In this document: piece after piece, positions 52,985 to 61,861 of the stretch
How positions within the stretch are numbered: position 1 is the stretch's first letter
Layout of the letters: every line of letters starts with the position of its first letter
From: JAPLDB01 sp038206355
GTDB taxonomy: Bacteria > Bacteroidota > Bacteroidia > AKYH767-A > 2013-40CM-41-45
Reading direction: 5' to 3'
Assembly: GCA_038206355.1 (NCBI GenBank)
Contig: JBBRAY010000002.1
Span: forward strand, 116,383-180,382
Length of the DNA stretch: 64,000 bases
Program-made: the position numbers and the translations under genes
The notes under the pieces: model-generated
What the model was told of the DNA's origin: nothing
Seen by the model: the letters and a program-made list of their open reading frames with translations, nothing else
The model's database searches: none

Positions 52985-54118
52985 GTGACTAAAATAATTG
53001 TCCTTGGCGGAGGAATGGTTGGTAGCGCCATGTGCGCCGACCTTGCATCTGATTTCGAAGTTACCTGTGCTGACTACAGCGTTGGCGTTTTGAAATCCAT
53101 AGAATCTGAACTCAATATAAAAACGCTGCAATGTGATTTCAGCAAATCAGAGGAAATAAAAAAAGCGATTGCTCCCTTTGATCTGGTGATTGGCGCCGTT
53201 CCCGGATTTCTTGGATTTGATGTCCTGAAAACAGTTATAGAATCGAAGAAAAATTGCGTCGACATTTCTTTTTTTCCTGAAGATGCTATGCAACTCGATG
53301 CATTGGCTAAGAAAAACAATGTGACCATCGTTGTAGATTGCGGTGTTGCACCGGGCATGTGCAACATGATGGCAGGCTACCATTACAAGCGCATGAAGAT
53401 GACAGGCTATGAATGCCTGGTAGGCGGATTGCCTGTTGTCAGAACAAGGCCATATGAATACAAAGCCCCCTTCTCCCCTATTGATGTGATTGAAGAATAC
53501 ACGCGTCCTGCGAGATATATTCAGGATGGAAAACTTATTACGATGGAAGCGCTTAGCGAACCTGAGCTACTGAACTTTGATCAGGTTGGAACGCTGGAAT
53601 CATTTAATACTGACGGCTTACGCTCTCTGGCATTGACGATGCCTGACGTACCAAACATGAAAGAAAAAACACTGCGCTATCCGGGGCATATTGACTTGAT
53701 GAGAATCTTTCGTGAGAGCGGACTTTTTTCCAAAGAAAAAATCAAAACCCAAAATGCAGACATTGCTCCACTGGAAATTTTTTCAAAACTTTTATTTAAA
53801 GAATGGAAATATATTCCCGGAGAAGAAGATTTTACAATTATGAGGGTTACCATTGATGGCGAAGAAGCCGGGCAGAATATTAAATATATCTACACCCTTT
53901 ATGATCGTTACGATAAAGAAACCGGAGTGATGAGTATGGCACGAACCACCGGATATACTGCAACAGCGGCAGTCAGGCTTGTTCTCGAAAATAAATTTTC
54001 ACGAAAAGGAATTTCGCCTCCTGAATATATGGGTGAAGACCAGGCCTGTTTTGATTATGTTATAAAATATCTGGAAGAAAGAAAAGTGTTTTATAAAATA
54101 GAAGTATTTAATGGTTAA
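52985..54118 (+). CDS. Saccharopine dehydrogenase-family oxidoreductase
   Basis: 377 residues starting at GTG 52985. A Rossmann fold opens with IIVLGGGMVGSAMCADLA, followed by QCDFSK, then VIGAVPGFLGFDVLKTVIE and VDISF, then VVDCGVAPGMCNMMAGYHY, the block typical of saccharopine dehydrogenase (NADP-type) and related spermidine-synthase fusions. The C-terminal substrate domain includes GGLPVVRTRPYEYKAPFSPIDVIEEY. It probably catalyses a reductive or oxidative step on an amino-acid-derived substrate. The spacing of 31 bases from the VOC gene and 75 bases to the next suggests a loose operon. Confidence 0.85.
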   Translation: MTKIIVLGGGMVGSAMCADLASDFEVTCADYSVGVLKSIESELNIKTLQCDFSKSEEIKKAIAPFDLVIGAVPGFLGFDVLKTVIESKKNCVDISFFPEDAMQLDALAKKNNVTIVVDCGVAPGMCNMMAGYHYKRMKMTGYECLVGGLPVVRTRPYEYKAPFSPIDVIEEYTRPARYIQDGKLITMEALSEPELLNFDQVGTLESFNTDGLRSLALTMPDVPNMKEKTLRYPGHIDLMRIFRESGLFSKEKIKTQNADIAPLEIFSKLLFKEWKYIPGEEDFTIMRVTIDGEEAGQNIKYIYTLYDRYDKETGVMSMARTTGYTATAAVRLVLENKFSRKGISPPEYMGEDQACFDYVIKYLEERKVFYKIEVFNG

Positions 54119-54193
54119 GAATTCAAGCCACTAATTTCACCAATTCACACAAATTGCTTATGTATTCAATGTTTAAATGCGAGGAACTGAAAA

Positions 54194-54745
54194 ATGCTTG
54201 AACTGAAATACGATATTTTTCCTATTCTCGAAACGGAACGTTTACGTCTGCGTCAAATGACGATGGACGATGCTTCATTTATGTATGAACTGCGTACAAA
54301 TGAACGCGTAAACATGTACACTGACCGGGCCAAAATGAAAACCCTGGATGAGGCCGTTGAAAAAATGAAGACCATCATTGACATGGTTGACAACCGCAAT
54401 GGAATAGCATGGACTATCGAATTGAAAAAATCAAATCAGCCCATCGGCGATATTAGTTTCTGGAGATTGATCAAAGAACACTACCGTGCAGAGATCGGAT
54501 ATTCTTTACTTCCTGATTTTTGGGAGAAGGGTTATATGACAGAAGCCGCGAAATGCGCAATTGAATATGGTTTTACCAAATTAAACATCCACAGCATTGA
54601 AGCGAATGTAAATCCCAAAAACATTGCTTCCTTCAAACTTCTTGAAAAATTAAATTTCGTACGCGAAGCCTATTTCAAAGAAAATTATTATCACGATGGA
54701 AAATTTTTAGACAGCGCAATTTATTCTCTGCTGAATAAATCCTGA
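54194..54745 (+). CDS. GNAT acetyltransferase, RimJ/RimL type
   Basis: 183 residues. ETERLRLRQMTMDDASFMYELRTNERVNMYTDR is the usual RimL-like start (in parts). IGYSLLPDFWEKGYMTEAAKCAIEYGF is the acetyl-CoA binding motif A and NIHSIEANVNPKNIASFKLLEKLNF motif B. The family acetylates N-termini of ribosomal proteins or small amines; the substrate here is unknown. A strong hairpin follows between it and the convergent CotH gene. Confidence 0.88.
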   Translation: MLELKYDIFPILETERLRLRQMTMDDASFMYELRTNERVNMYTDRAKMKTLDEAVEKMKTIIDMVDNRNGIAWTIELKKSNQPIGDISFWRLIKEHYRAEIGYSLLPDFWEKGYMTEAAKCAIEYGFTKLNIHSIEANVNPKNIASFKLLEKLNFVREAYFKENYYHDGKFLDSAIYSLLNKS

Positions 54746-54763
54746 TATATACCCGTTGATATA

Positions 54764-54785
54764 CCCGTTGGCTTTAGCCAACGGG
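54764..54785. terminator. Palindromic hairpin between convergent genes
   Basis: Arms CCCGTTGGCT (54764-54773) and AGCCAACGGG (54776-54785) pair perfectly around TT. It lies between the ends of the GNAT and CotH genes. No T-tract follows, so it may be a dispersed repeat acting as a bidirectional terminator. Confidence 0.5.
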
Positions 54786-54810
54786 AATAATCACATAGAT
54801 TAATGCATAA

Positions 54811-56463
54811 TCATTGAACGACCAATTTCCCGGTAACATTCTGCATACCGCCTGAAATAATCGAATAAAAATAAACTCCCGGAATCAAATCCAGCCTCAC
54901 CTCTTCCATTGCAGAATGATTTCTGACCATAATATTTTTTTGAAAAACACTTCTCCCCGTTATATCAAAAACATGAAGTGAGACATCAGTTGTATTTTTA
55001 TCTGCATATCTGATTTGAAGCGTAGTAGATTTTGAAAACGGGTTGGGATAAAATCTGCAAAAAATATTCCTTTCATCTTCCACAGTTGATGTTGTGAGAT
55101 TACAAACACCGGGAAGATTGTTATCCATCCATGTTGAACGGTCGGCAATCCATGTTTTCAGATAATCAATCTCATCCTGATATGTTTGTCCTACAAAATA
55201 ATTCCAGTTTACAAACTGACCGAGTATCGGCCACTTCTGAAAATTACGTTGCTGGGATTCATTCAAGTAAGTAGCCATAGAATCAATCCAGGAGTTCACC
55301 GAATCGGTATTCAGGAAACTTCCCCTCATCTGTTTCCAGCGACATTGAACCTGATCAGCATAGGCAGGATCCTGAAGCAACCGGCTCCACCAGAAAGGTA
55401 CGTGCGGATTATAGTTGGTGCAGATACTATTGAACTGGTATTGATATCCGGTGGTATCGTATGCAGCGCAATAATTACAATTACCGAATGAAAGATTAAA
55501 ATCCCACAAGGGCCCCATCGTCAGCTTGCCGGCCCTTGAGTCTTTGTCTTTATACATAAAACAGCTGGAACGATATCCGTCAACAGTTCTTCCGAGTTCC
55601 TGCATCAGAAAAAAATCAACAAAAGATGATACGTCAATATACCTGATGTACCCGGAATCAATATCTGTAAAAGCAGGTCCCTGTAAAGCAGTTTCAAATT
55701 CATAAACATAATTCTGAATGTAATCTTTCTGCACCTGGACAAGATCAACGTCTTCAGGATAATCAAATTGAAAAAAAACATTTGCGTCATATGCGGAATA
55801 CCATAAATCGGTTCCATTGCCGGTTGTCTTGTCAATTTTAATGATGTACCCACCGGTTAAACTATCACCCACTGTATCTGCAGGTGTAAGTTTCGCAATG
55901 GCCACGCGATGATTGTCTCTTTTTATTTTTTCCATCAATTCATAAACGCCCCGGTAGCTACCGTTTCGCACCAGTTCCACGTGTTTTGTCCGCGAGGCAT
56001 AATGTCCCATCCTGTTGAAAGTGTAAAAGGCAAATGAATTTCTCAAGAGCGTTTTGTCCGGATAAGCACCATAAAGAATCCAGTCATTCTCCTCAGGCAT
56101 TTCAAGGAGAGAAACATTGGTATCCATTAATACTGAATCACGGGTCTCAAAACCATACGATTTCTTGGGATATTGCTGTGAGGTAGATCCGCGGATTTCA
56201 ATTGCCACCTGACCGGAGTAGTCATTTTGCGGGTCTGTTACATAATTTCTCACTCCATATCCATTGTATATCATGCCCAAATCAATGATAATGCGGGGAT
56301 CATCGGGAATAGTCTGACCATGGGTATCCATGATAATAATTGGCAGGTTGGAACTGGTAAGTGTTTGGGCGGTGGAATAATTAATAATAGTAAGCTGAAA
56401 AGCAACTGAAAAGGGCATCAGCGGTAGCAAAGACTTTAAAAACTTCGAAACGATTCTTGTCAT
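54811..56463 (-). CDS. T9SS cargo protein with a CotH kinase-like domain
   Basis: 550 residues from the ATG at 56463 (the frame extends 19 codons upstream). Signal peptide (LLPLMPFSVAFQLTIINYSTAQ region). The CotH domain is recognised by AIEIRGSTSQQYPKKSYGFET, WILYGAYPDKTLLRNSFAFYT, RGVYELMEKIKRD and GPLWDFNLSFGN, the last corresponding to the D-containing catalytic/metal motif of this atypical kinase fold. CotH of Bacillus phosphorylates spore-coat proteins; the role of secreted Bacteroidota versions is not established. The C-terminus is a T9SS domain (FYPNPFSKSTTLQI, HVFDITGRSVFQKN, IPGVYFYSII). Confidence 0.9.
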   Translation of the reverse strand: MTRIVSKFLKSLLPLMPFSVAFQLTIINYSTAQTLTSSNLPIIIMDTHGQTIPDDPRIIIDLGMIYNGYGVRNYVTDPQNDYSGQVAIEIRGSTSQQYPKKSYGFETRDSVLMDTNVSLLEMPEENDWILYGAYPDKTLLRNSFAFYTFNRMGHYASRTKHVELVRNGSYRGVYELMEKIKRDNHRVAIAKLTPADTVGDSLTGGYIIKIDKTTGNGTDLWYSAYDANVFFQFDYPEDVDLVQVQKDYIQNYVYEFETALQGPAFTDIDSGYIRYIDVSSFVDFFLMQELGRTVDGYRSSCFMYKDKDSRAGKLTMGPLWDFNLSFGNCNYCAAYDTTGYQYQFNSICTNYNPHVPFWWSRLLQDPAYADQVQCRWKQMRGSFLNTDSVNSWIDSMATYLNESQQRNFQKWPILGQFVNWNYFVGQTYQDEIDYLKTWIADRSTWMDNNLPGVCNLTTSTVEDERNIFCRFYPNPFSKSTTLQIRYADKNTTDVSLHVFDITGRSVFQKNIMVRNHSAMEEVRLDLIPGVYFYSIISGGMQNVTGKLVVQ

Positions 56464-56594
56464 AGCGGGAAATATGAAAATAAGATTCCAAATATAGACG
56501 TAAACAGAGGATTTCCCCACAAAGAATGACTTAAGTAATACGCGACGTTGCCAATATGATTAAAGAGATGGTGAATAAGCTCTTAACTTCGGGC

Positions 56595-56624
56595 TTTGCG
56601 GTTAAAGGGAAAAAACTATTTTTG
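56595..56624 (+). promoter_or_regulatory. Promoter of the TPR gene upstream of ribH (TTTG, 18 bases, TATTTTTG)
   Basis: TTTG at 56595-56598 and TATTTTTG at 56617-56624 match both Bacteroidota sigma elements with an 18-base spacer inside the accepted 17-23. The ATG follows 22 bases after the -7 element. It is the best-supported promoter in the window. Confidence 0.65.
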
Positions 56625-56646
56625 CACCTCATTTTAAAGAAAACCA

Positions 56647-57330
56647 ATGGCTGATACACAAGAAGGGCAAGGGCTGAATATTGAGCAAACCCTGGGAAAA
56701 ACAGAAGATTTTATTAATAAAAACAAGAAAAGCCTGATGATTATAGGTATTGCAATTGCTGCAGCAGTTGCCGGATACCTCTATTATCAGTATTCATATG
56801 TTTCGGGAAAAGAGAAGGAAACCCGTGCTCAGATGTTCCGCGCTGAAGAATATTTCAAAAATGATTCATTAAAGCAGGCCATTAATGGTGACGGTAATTT
56901 TCCCGGCTTTGAAGAAATTATCAACGATGACGGCGTAAGTCCGTCTGCGAACCTTGCGCATTATTATCTTGGAATGTCTTATCTGAAAAATAAAGAATAC
57001 GACAAAGCCATTGAATCGCTAAAAAGTTATGATGCAAATGACCAGATCACTGCATCACTCACGCTGGGTGCAATCGGTGATGCTTATATGGAACTGAATA
57101 ATACCGAAGATGCAATTTCATATTATGAAAAGGCTTCAAAAGAAAATGTAAATAATTTCACGACTCCGATTTTCCTGATGAAACTCGGCGGTGCACTGGA
57201 AGCCAAAGGCAATTACCGTGAGGCTGCTGATATTTATAAAAAGATAAAGAAAGATTACAGTTCTACAAGTGAGGGCCAGCAGGTGGAAAGATATCTGGCG
57301 AGGGCTGAGGCGATGACGGAGGGAAAGTGA
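56647..57330 (+). CDS. Membrane-anchored TPR protein (YfgM/BamD-like)
   Basis: 227 residues. After a polar start comes one membrane helix (about 32-48, SLMIIGIAIAAAVAGYLYY), then four TPR-type units (LAHYYLGMSYLKNKEYDKAIESLKSY, LGAIGDAYMELNNTEDAISYYEKA, LGGALEAKGNYREAADIYKKI). The topology places the repeats in the periplasm, as in YfgM. The gene commonly precedes ribH in Bacteroidota, although no functional link is known. A clear promoter and a downstream terminator (57461-57490) make it its own transcript here. Confidence 0.82.
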   Translation: MADTQEGQGLNIEQTLGKTEDFINKNKKSLMIIGIAIAAAVAGYLYYQYSYVSGKEKETRAQMFRAEEYFKNDSLKQAINGDGNFPGFEEIINDDGVSPSANLAHYYLGMSYLKNKEYDKAIESLKSYDANDQITASLTLGAIGDAYMELNNTEDAISYYEKASKENVNNFTTPIFLMKLGGALEAKGNYREAADIYKKIKKDYSSTSEGQQVERYLARAEAMTEGK

Positions 57331-57460
57331 GCAGCCAAGTCATAAGTCATAAGTCACGATGATACCCGCTACAAGTTAAAATTTAGAATTGAACCATAAG
57401 CAGCCAGAAGCCAGTTTCAAACTGTAATCAAATCGAATAACTGAAATAATATAAATTCAA

Positions 57461-57490
57461 AAAGCCGGACTTCACAGTTCGGTTTTTTTA
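57461..57490 (+). terminator. Intrinsic terminator after the TPR gene
   Basis: AAAGCCGGACT pairs with AGTTCGGTTT (two G-T pairs) around TTCAC or a shorter loop, and runs into TTTTTTT. It stands 130 bases after the TPR stop and 63 before ribH. The bases 57331-57420 hold CATAAGT direct repeats. Confidence 0.75.
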
Positions 57491-57553
57491 TTTAGTATTG
57501 TTGGAACGGGAATATCAACTGAAACAGGAATCAACCAATCAACCACTCAACCA

Positions 57554-58045
57554 ATGCCCAACAAGAAAACCAATCTTTCCTCTTATAAATCAAAAGAAAT
57601 TCCTGATGCAAAAGGAATGAAGATTGGAATCGTGGTTAGTGAATGGAATCCGGAAATAACGGAATCACTTTTTGACGCCGCTTATGCTACCCTACTCACT
57701 CACGGATGCAAAGCGAAAAATATAATCCGTATCAATGTTCCCGGAAGTTTTGAATTACCGGCAGGTGCTCAGTTTTTACATGAAAGTAAAAAACCTGATG
57801 CTGTTATTTGCCTTGGGTGTGTGATACAGGGCGAAACACGTCATTTTGATTTTATTTGCAATGCCGTTTCCAATGGGTTAATACAACTATCCCTGAAATT
57901 CAGCATACCGTTTATTTTTGGCGTACTGACTCCAAACAATATGGAACAAGCGCTGGCTCGTGCGGGAGGAAAACACGGAAATAAAGGCGTAGAAGCAGCG
58001 GTAACGGCTATTAAAATGGCGGCACTAAAGAAATTGCTGAAATAG
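57554..58045 (+). CDS. ribH: 6,7-dimethyl-8-ribityllumazine synthase
   Basis: 163 residues, normal length. It joins 5-amino-6-ribitylaminouracil and 3,4-dihydroxybutanone phosphate in riboflavin synthesis. Diagnostic blocks: VVSEWNPEITESLF (W31 stacks on the substrate), RINVPGSFELPAGAQ, VICLGCVIQGETRHFDFIC (catalytic H97), and PFIFGVLTPNNMEQALARAG. The first 20 residues are a variable extension. The ATG is preceded by tandem ATCAACCA-like repeats (57528-57553). No FMN riboswitch is seen in the leader, and no other rib gene is adjacent. Confidence 0.96.
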   Translation: MPNKKTNLSSYKSKEIPDAKGMKIGIVVSEWNPEITESLFDAAYATLLTHGCKAKNIIRINVPGSFELPAGAQFLHESKKPDAVICLGCVIQGETRHFDFICNAVSNGLIQLSLKFSIPFIFGVLTPNNMEQALARAGGKHGNKGVEAAVTAIKMAALKKLLK

Positions 58046-58058
58046 ATTTAAACCCTAT

Positions 58059-60398
58059 TTACAGCTTCACAAGTTTTATTATCCCCCTCGCCTTTTCATC
58101 TTTTACCTCAATCATGTAAATCCCCTGTGGCAGGTTTTGCAAATCCATTTCATACCAGTTGTCTTTTGCAGGATGAATGGCGACTTCAAAAGGTTTTCCG
58201 TTGAGGTCAAACACATGAATGCTTTGCAGAGAAACTTTTTTATCAATATGGAGGAGTGCTTTATCTGTTGCCGGATTTGGAATCAGGGCCAGCGCAGCAG
58301 ACTGCACCGGAGCAGTAATAATACCTGTAGGAATACTTGGAATACAACTGCCATCAATGTAAGTCACTATTCTTTCCGCATTGCTGTTTACGATTTCGCG
58401 GATGCTGCTGATGCAAATCATCGTATCAGTAATGTTGCTGTAATAAATACGACATACCACCCTTTGTATTGAAGTGCGGTGAATGAATGAATCGACAGGA
58501 CTCATCGCAAATACTTCATTGGTATTTGTATTGAATCGAATGTCGGCAGGAAACTCAACAGGGTTAATCATACTTACCACATTCTGAATTTCAATACCGT
58601 GCATTGTGAACTGATATCCTTTTACATCAGGATAAAAATTTTCGATCTTAATGTCTATCCATTGCTGATTAAAATCCCATGCACTTATGAAAAGTCCTGC
58701 TGTATCATTGGGATTAAAAATATCTCTTGGAAACTGACAATGATTGTGCTGTCCCGGTAATCCTCCTGTACGCATACACCAGTTCGCAAGCACTGCATCC
58801 GTTACAGTGAGGATACTGTCATTATTCAAATCATTGCAAGTAGTCGCAGGAAAAGAATTATTCTGAATAATACTCATGTACATCGGAACGTCCATGGAAT
58901 CGAGCACGCCGTCATTATACACGTCACCAAATACCGCAAGTCCGTTACATGCACCCTGACAATCAGGAACTGCAGTACCACCGGGTATTCCTGAGCAATC
59001 TACAAAGGGTGTACAATTCGGAAGAAAAGAAAATGACGGAACGCCCTGCGTATTGCGCGTGATGTTGATGCATACCTGCGTAGCATTGTTTAAATAATTT
59101 ATTTCGCTGTGACCTGCTGCATCAGGAAGGTGTAATGGATTGAACACGATGGCAAGGCGGTAATCTCCGTCAGGTACATCGGTAATATCTATCCACTGAC
59201 ATTGCGTACCAATACCATATGCATCATAACATCCGACTGAGATTCCCATGTTGCCGCAATTGTATTGTCCGAAACCACAAAGGTCCATCACACAGTAACC
59301 ATTTTTATGTCCGGCAGGCAATAAGTTATCATACATATCAATCAGTCTGTAGTCACCATAACCTTCATAGTGCGCATGACCATGGCAGTTTTGAAAATTA
59401 AACATTCCGGGATTTGAAGATGGATTACCAATCCAATAGTCAAGTGTTCCTACATTGTAAATTCTGGAAGTAAATGCAATTACATTTCGAGTACCATAAC
59501 CTGTAACGCAACCTTCATTCACATCGCAGGTACTTGCACCAACAGTCATCATTGTCATCGAACTCGCAAATGCTGCTGAATCAAATTTAAGATCCGGCCC
59601 TGCACATATTGGATTCGGCCAGTAAACACAACTGCCGTCATCAATTACAGCAAGCGGATTGTAATTACAAGCAGTAGGATCCGTGCATCCGGAAACAGGA
59701 CCTACATAGTTGAATGAAAAATCTATCGTACCCGGACAGTCATTCATGTTGTCACCAATGCGTATGTAATAGGTTACTCCGTCCGTGAGCATTACGTTGA
59801 GATCGGCTTGCAGCCCGCAACCGGCATCATCATTATATCCATAGGTGCCCGCAGGCCCTTCGGGATATGGTGTCTGTGGACAGGCAGTATAAACCCATAT
59901 CTGCGTATTGCAGGTATTCATACCGCATGTAGAAATATTATAACCGGCTGTGCTGTCGCAGGTATAGGAATACCAGGTGTTGTCATATGTGGCCGTATAA
60001 TTCCCATAAGCCGTAATTGGGATTGGCGAAGAGCAAAATGAACCGGGCGGACAGGAAATTGCAAACTGCGCCTGATAACCGAATGCATCACCATGTGCTA
60101 CGAGAATACCATCCACATAAACCCAGTATCCTCCGGGGGCGTAAATGCCATCTCCAAAAGAATCATAAATGGTAAACAATGCGCAGGATCCGGTCGGAAT
60201 ACAAAGTGTATCTCCTACTGAAGTTCCGGAATCAAGTGTGTTACCCCCGATGTCGGCAATATTCCAGGATGTTTCATACGGCCAGGTATCGGGAATGATC
60301 TGAATAATCACTTCTGAAAAACCGACAGCACAGGAGGAATAAGATTTCTGGGAAACAAATAGTGTCAGAAAAAAAAGGACGGGTATAATTCTTTTCAT
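58059..60398 (-). CDS. T9SS cargo protein with a lysyl-oxidase domain
   Basis: 779 residues from the ATG at 60398, whose signal peptide is IIPVLFFLTLFVSQKSYSS. Cys-rich N-terminal modules include one like that of the 25694 protein (GCTDPTACNYN...DDGSCVY). Residues about 290-460 resemble animal lysyl oxidase (PF01186): HGHAH at 339-343 (the copper HxHxH), GHKNGYC with Lys 365, GCYDAYG with Tyr 394, then CQWIDITDVPDGDYRL. Lys and Tyr match the pair that forms the lysine-tyrosylquinone cofactor in human LOX (K320/Y355). A dockerin-like Asp/Asn calcium pair (DVYNDGVLDSMD, DLNNDSILTVTD) and a beta module precede the T9SS domain (LIPNPATDKALLHI, IHVFDLNGKPFEV, LPQGIYMIEV). Secreted amine oxidation is inferred. 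Confidence 0.85.
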   Translation of the reverse strand: MKRIIPVLFFLTLFVSQKSYSSCAVGFSEVIIQIIPDTWPYETSWNIADIGGNTLDSGTSVGDTLCIPTGSCALFTIYDSFGDGIYAPGGYWVYVDGILVAHGDAFGYQAQFAISCPPGSFCSSPIPITAYGNYTATYDNTWYSYTCDSTAGYNISTCGMNTCNTQIWVYTACPQTPYPEGPAGTYGYNDDAGCGLQADLNVMLTDGVTYYIRIGDNMNDCPGTIDFSFNYVGPVSGCTDPTACNYNPLAVIDDGSCVYWPNPICAGPDLKFDSAAFASSMTMMTVGASTCDVNEGCVTGYGTRNVIAFTSRIYNVGTLDYWIGNPSSNPGMFNFQNCHGHAHYEGYGDYRLIDMYDNLLPAGHKNGYCVMDLCGFGQYNCGNMGISVGCYDAYGIGTQCQWIDITDVPDGDYRLAIVFNPLHLPDAAGHSEINYLNNATQVCINITRNTQGVPSFSFLPNCTPFVDCSGIPGGTAVPDCQGACNGLAVFGDVYNDGVLDSMDVPMYMSIIQNNSFPATTCNDLNNDSILTVTDAVLANWCMRTGGLPGQHNHCQFPRDIFNPNDTAGLFISAWDFNQQWIDIKIENFYPDVKGYQFTMHGIEIQNVVSMINPVEFPADIRFNTNTNEVFAMSPVDSFIHRTSIQRVVCRIYYSNITDTMICISSIREIVNSNAERIVTYIDGSCIPSIPTGIITAPVQSAALALIPNPATDKALLHIDKKVSLQSIHVFDLNGKPFEVAIHPAKDNWYEMDLQNLPQGIYMIEVKDEKARGIIKLVKL

Positions 60399-60616
60399 GG
60401 TTGTAAAATTGGGAGGAAAGATATAAAAAATAAGATACATAAAATTGAATTTAATGCTGCATTTTCTAACCCTGAGCGCTGATTCAGTAGAATTCCAATT
60501 AAAATGGTATTAACCTCAGGGCAAGCCCCGGGGAATTAACCAAGCCTTCTCGTCCCCCGAAGCGGACGCGAAGGCGGATTAAAATATGTGTTTATATTCG
60601 CTGCTCAACAGATTTT

Positions 60617-61360
60617 ATGATCAATTGTGTAATTGTTGAAGACGACAAACTCAGCCAGATGGCGTTGGTAGATACCATTACTGAGCATTGTAAAAATGTG
60701 GTGATACAAGCCGTTTGCAATACGCCGGAAGAAGGTGTTACTGCGATCAGGAAGTTGAGTCCCAATCTGGTGTTCCTCGATATTGAAATGCCGGGGATGT
60801 CAGGTTTTGAAATGCTGAAACTTGTTGGCGAGATTGACTTTGAAGTTATCTTCACTACCTCTTACAATGAATATGTGCTGGAAGCGATCCGAAGCAATGC
60901 TTTTGATTACCTAACCAAACCAATTAATGCCAAAGAACTGAAAGGCTCTGTCGACCGCCTCATTGAGAAAAAAGTAAGAACAAGAAATCAGAAATTCGAA
61001 CAGCTTGCAGAAAGTCTGAGTGCGGGAAATAAAAACCGGAGGATTGCGCTACCCACTTTTGAAGGATTTATTTTCGTGAATGTAAAGGACATTTTGCATT
61101 GCAAATCCGAGAGCAACTACACCACTATCTTCATGGTTACCGGAGATCAGATTGTTGTTACCCGTACATTAAAAGAGATTGAAGAATCAGTAAACAGCAC
61201 TGATTTTTTCAGGGTACACAATTCGCATTTTGTAAATCTATCGGCGATAAAAAAATACATCAGGGGGAGCGGAGGTTACCTGGTGATGAATGACGGAACC
61301 ACAATTAATATAGCCCGCAACAGGAAAGATAAATTTCTGAAGATGCTGGAACGTTTTTAG
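60617..61360 (+). CDS. Orphan LytTR response regulator
   Basis: 247 residues. The receiver domain has VEDDK (D9/D10), the phospho-acceptor in LVFLDIEMPG (D55), FTTSYNEY and YLTKPIN. The LytTR domain is VKDILHCKSESNYTTIFMV...TDFFRVHNSHFVNLSAIKKYIRGSGGYLVM. It is the paralogue of the regulator at 34013, with the same length and the same KKYIRG block, but no kinase gene is adjacent on either side. It may be phosphorylated by a distant LytS-type kinase, perhaps that at 34759. Confidence 0.93.
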   Translation: MINCVIVEDDKLSQMALVDTITEHCKNVVIQAVCNTPEEGVTAIRKLSPNLVFLDIEMPGMSGFEMLKLVGEIDFEVIFTTSYNEYVLEAIRSNAFDYLTKPINAKELKGSVDRLIEKKVRTRNQKFEQLAESLSAGNKNRRIALPTFEGFIFVNVKDILHCKSESNYTTIFMVTGDQIVVTRTLKEIEESVNSTDFFRVHNSHFVNLSAIKKYIRGSGGYLVMNDGTTINIARNRKDKFLKMLERF

Positions 61361-61433
61361 GTTTTTAGATCATGATTCACCACTCTGTATTCCCGATGCT
61401 TTTTTTTTATAAGAGAGATTTTTTTAGCAATAG

Positions 61434-61519
61434 TTAAACAAAGAGGGTGCTGAGTGCATTGAGAACAGCCGAAATCAGCAGCCATTAAACACAGAAGGCA
61501 CTGAGGACACATAGAACAG
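61434..61519. repeat. Two diverged 35-base repeat units
   Basis: TTAAACAaAGAgGGtgCTGAG... at 61434-61468 and TTAAACAcAGAaGGcaCTGAG... at 61485-61519 are direct repeats, both ending GAACAG. They look like a dispersed intergenic motif. The stretch 61361-61433 has no feature. Confidence 0.5.
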
Positions 61520-61573
61520 TCAGGCTCGCCGGCAGTTATATTCATCGGCATAAATCATAAACATCATAGTTGA

Positions 61574-61813
61574 TCAGCATTACGCCGGATAGGAACGGCT
61601 GCTCTTTTCGACTTTTCTAAATCGCAGCGCAAATCCAAAGCGCCTCGCGACCTTTCTATTGATTGCCAATTAGGCGCTCAAACTTACCAATGGCTCAGTG
61701 AAAAGGGTGAATTACTCATTACTGCTATGATTCACAATGAAGTGATTGTTTATTTACACCGGTATTTGAAACATACCAATCGTTCTTTCATATTATTCAA
61801 CCCCACTGTTTAA
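61574..61813 (+). other. Open frame of 79 codons, unrecognised, possibly a decayed gene
   Basis: The frame is free of stops from after the TGA at 61571 to TAA 61811. It contains SKSQRKSKAPRDLSIDCQLG and AQTYQWLSEKGELLITAM, a plausible globular composition, but there is no ATG before 61726 and no recognised motif. It may be a remnant. A strong terminator follows 49 bases later. Confidence 0.3.
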
Positions 61814-61861
61814 TCTGCTATAATGGTTGGTTAGCAAAAATAAGAAGTCCGTAAACTTCGA

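Noticed and set aside
57331..57553. FMN riboswitch before ribH
   Set aside because: No conserved RFN-element blocks were seen; the gap holds simple repeats and a terminator.
61434..61519. Possible CRISPR-like spacing of two 35-base repeats
   Set aside because: Only two diverged units with a 16-base gap and no cas gene; ordinary dispersed repeat.
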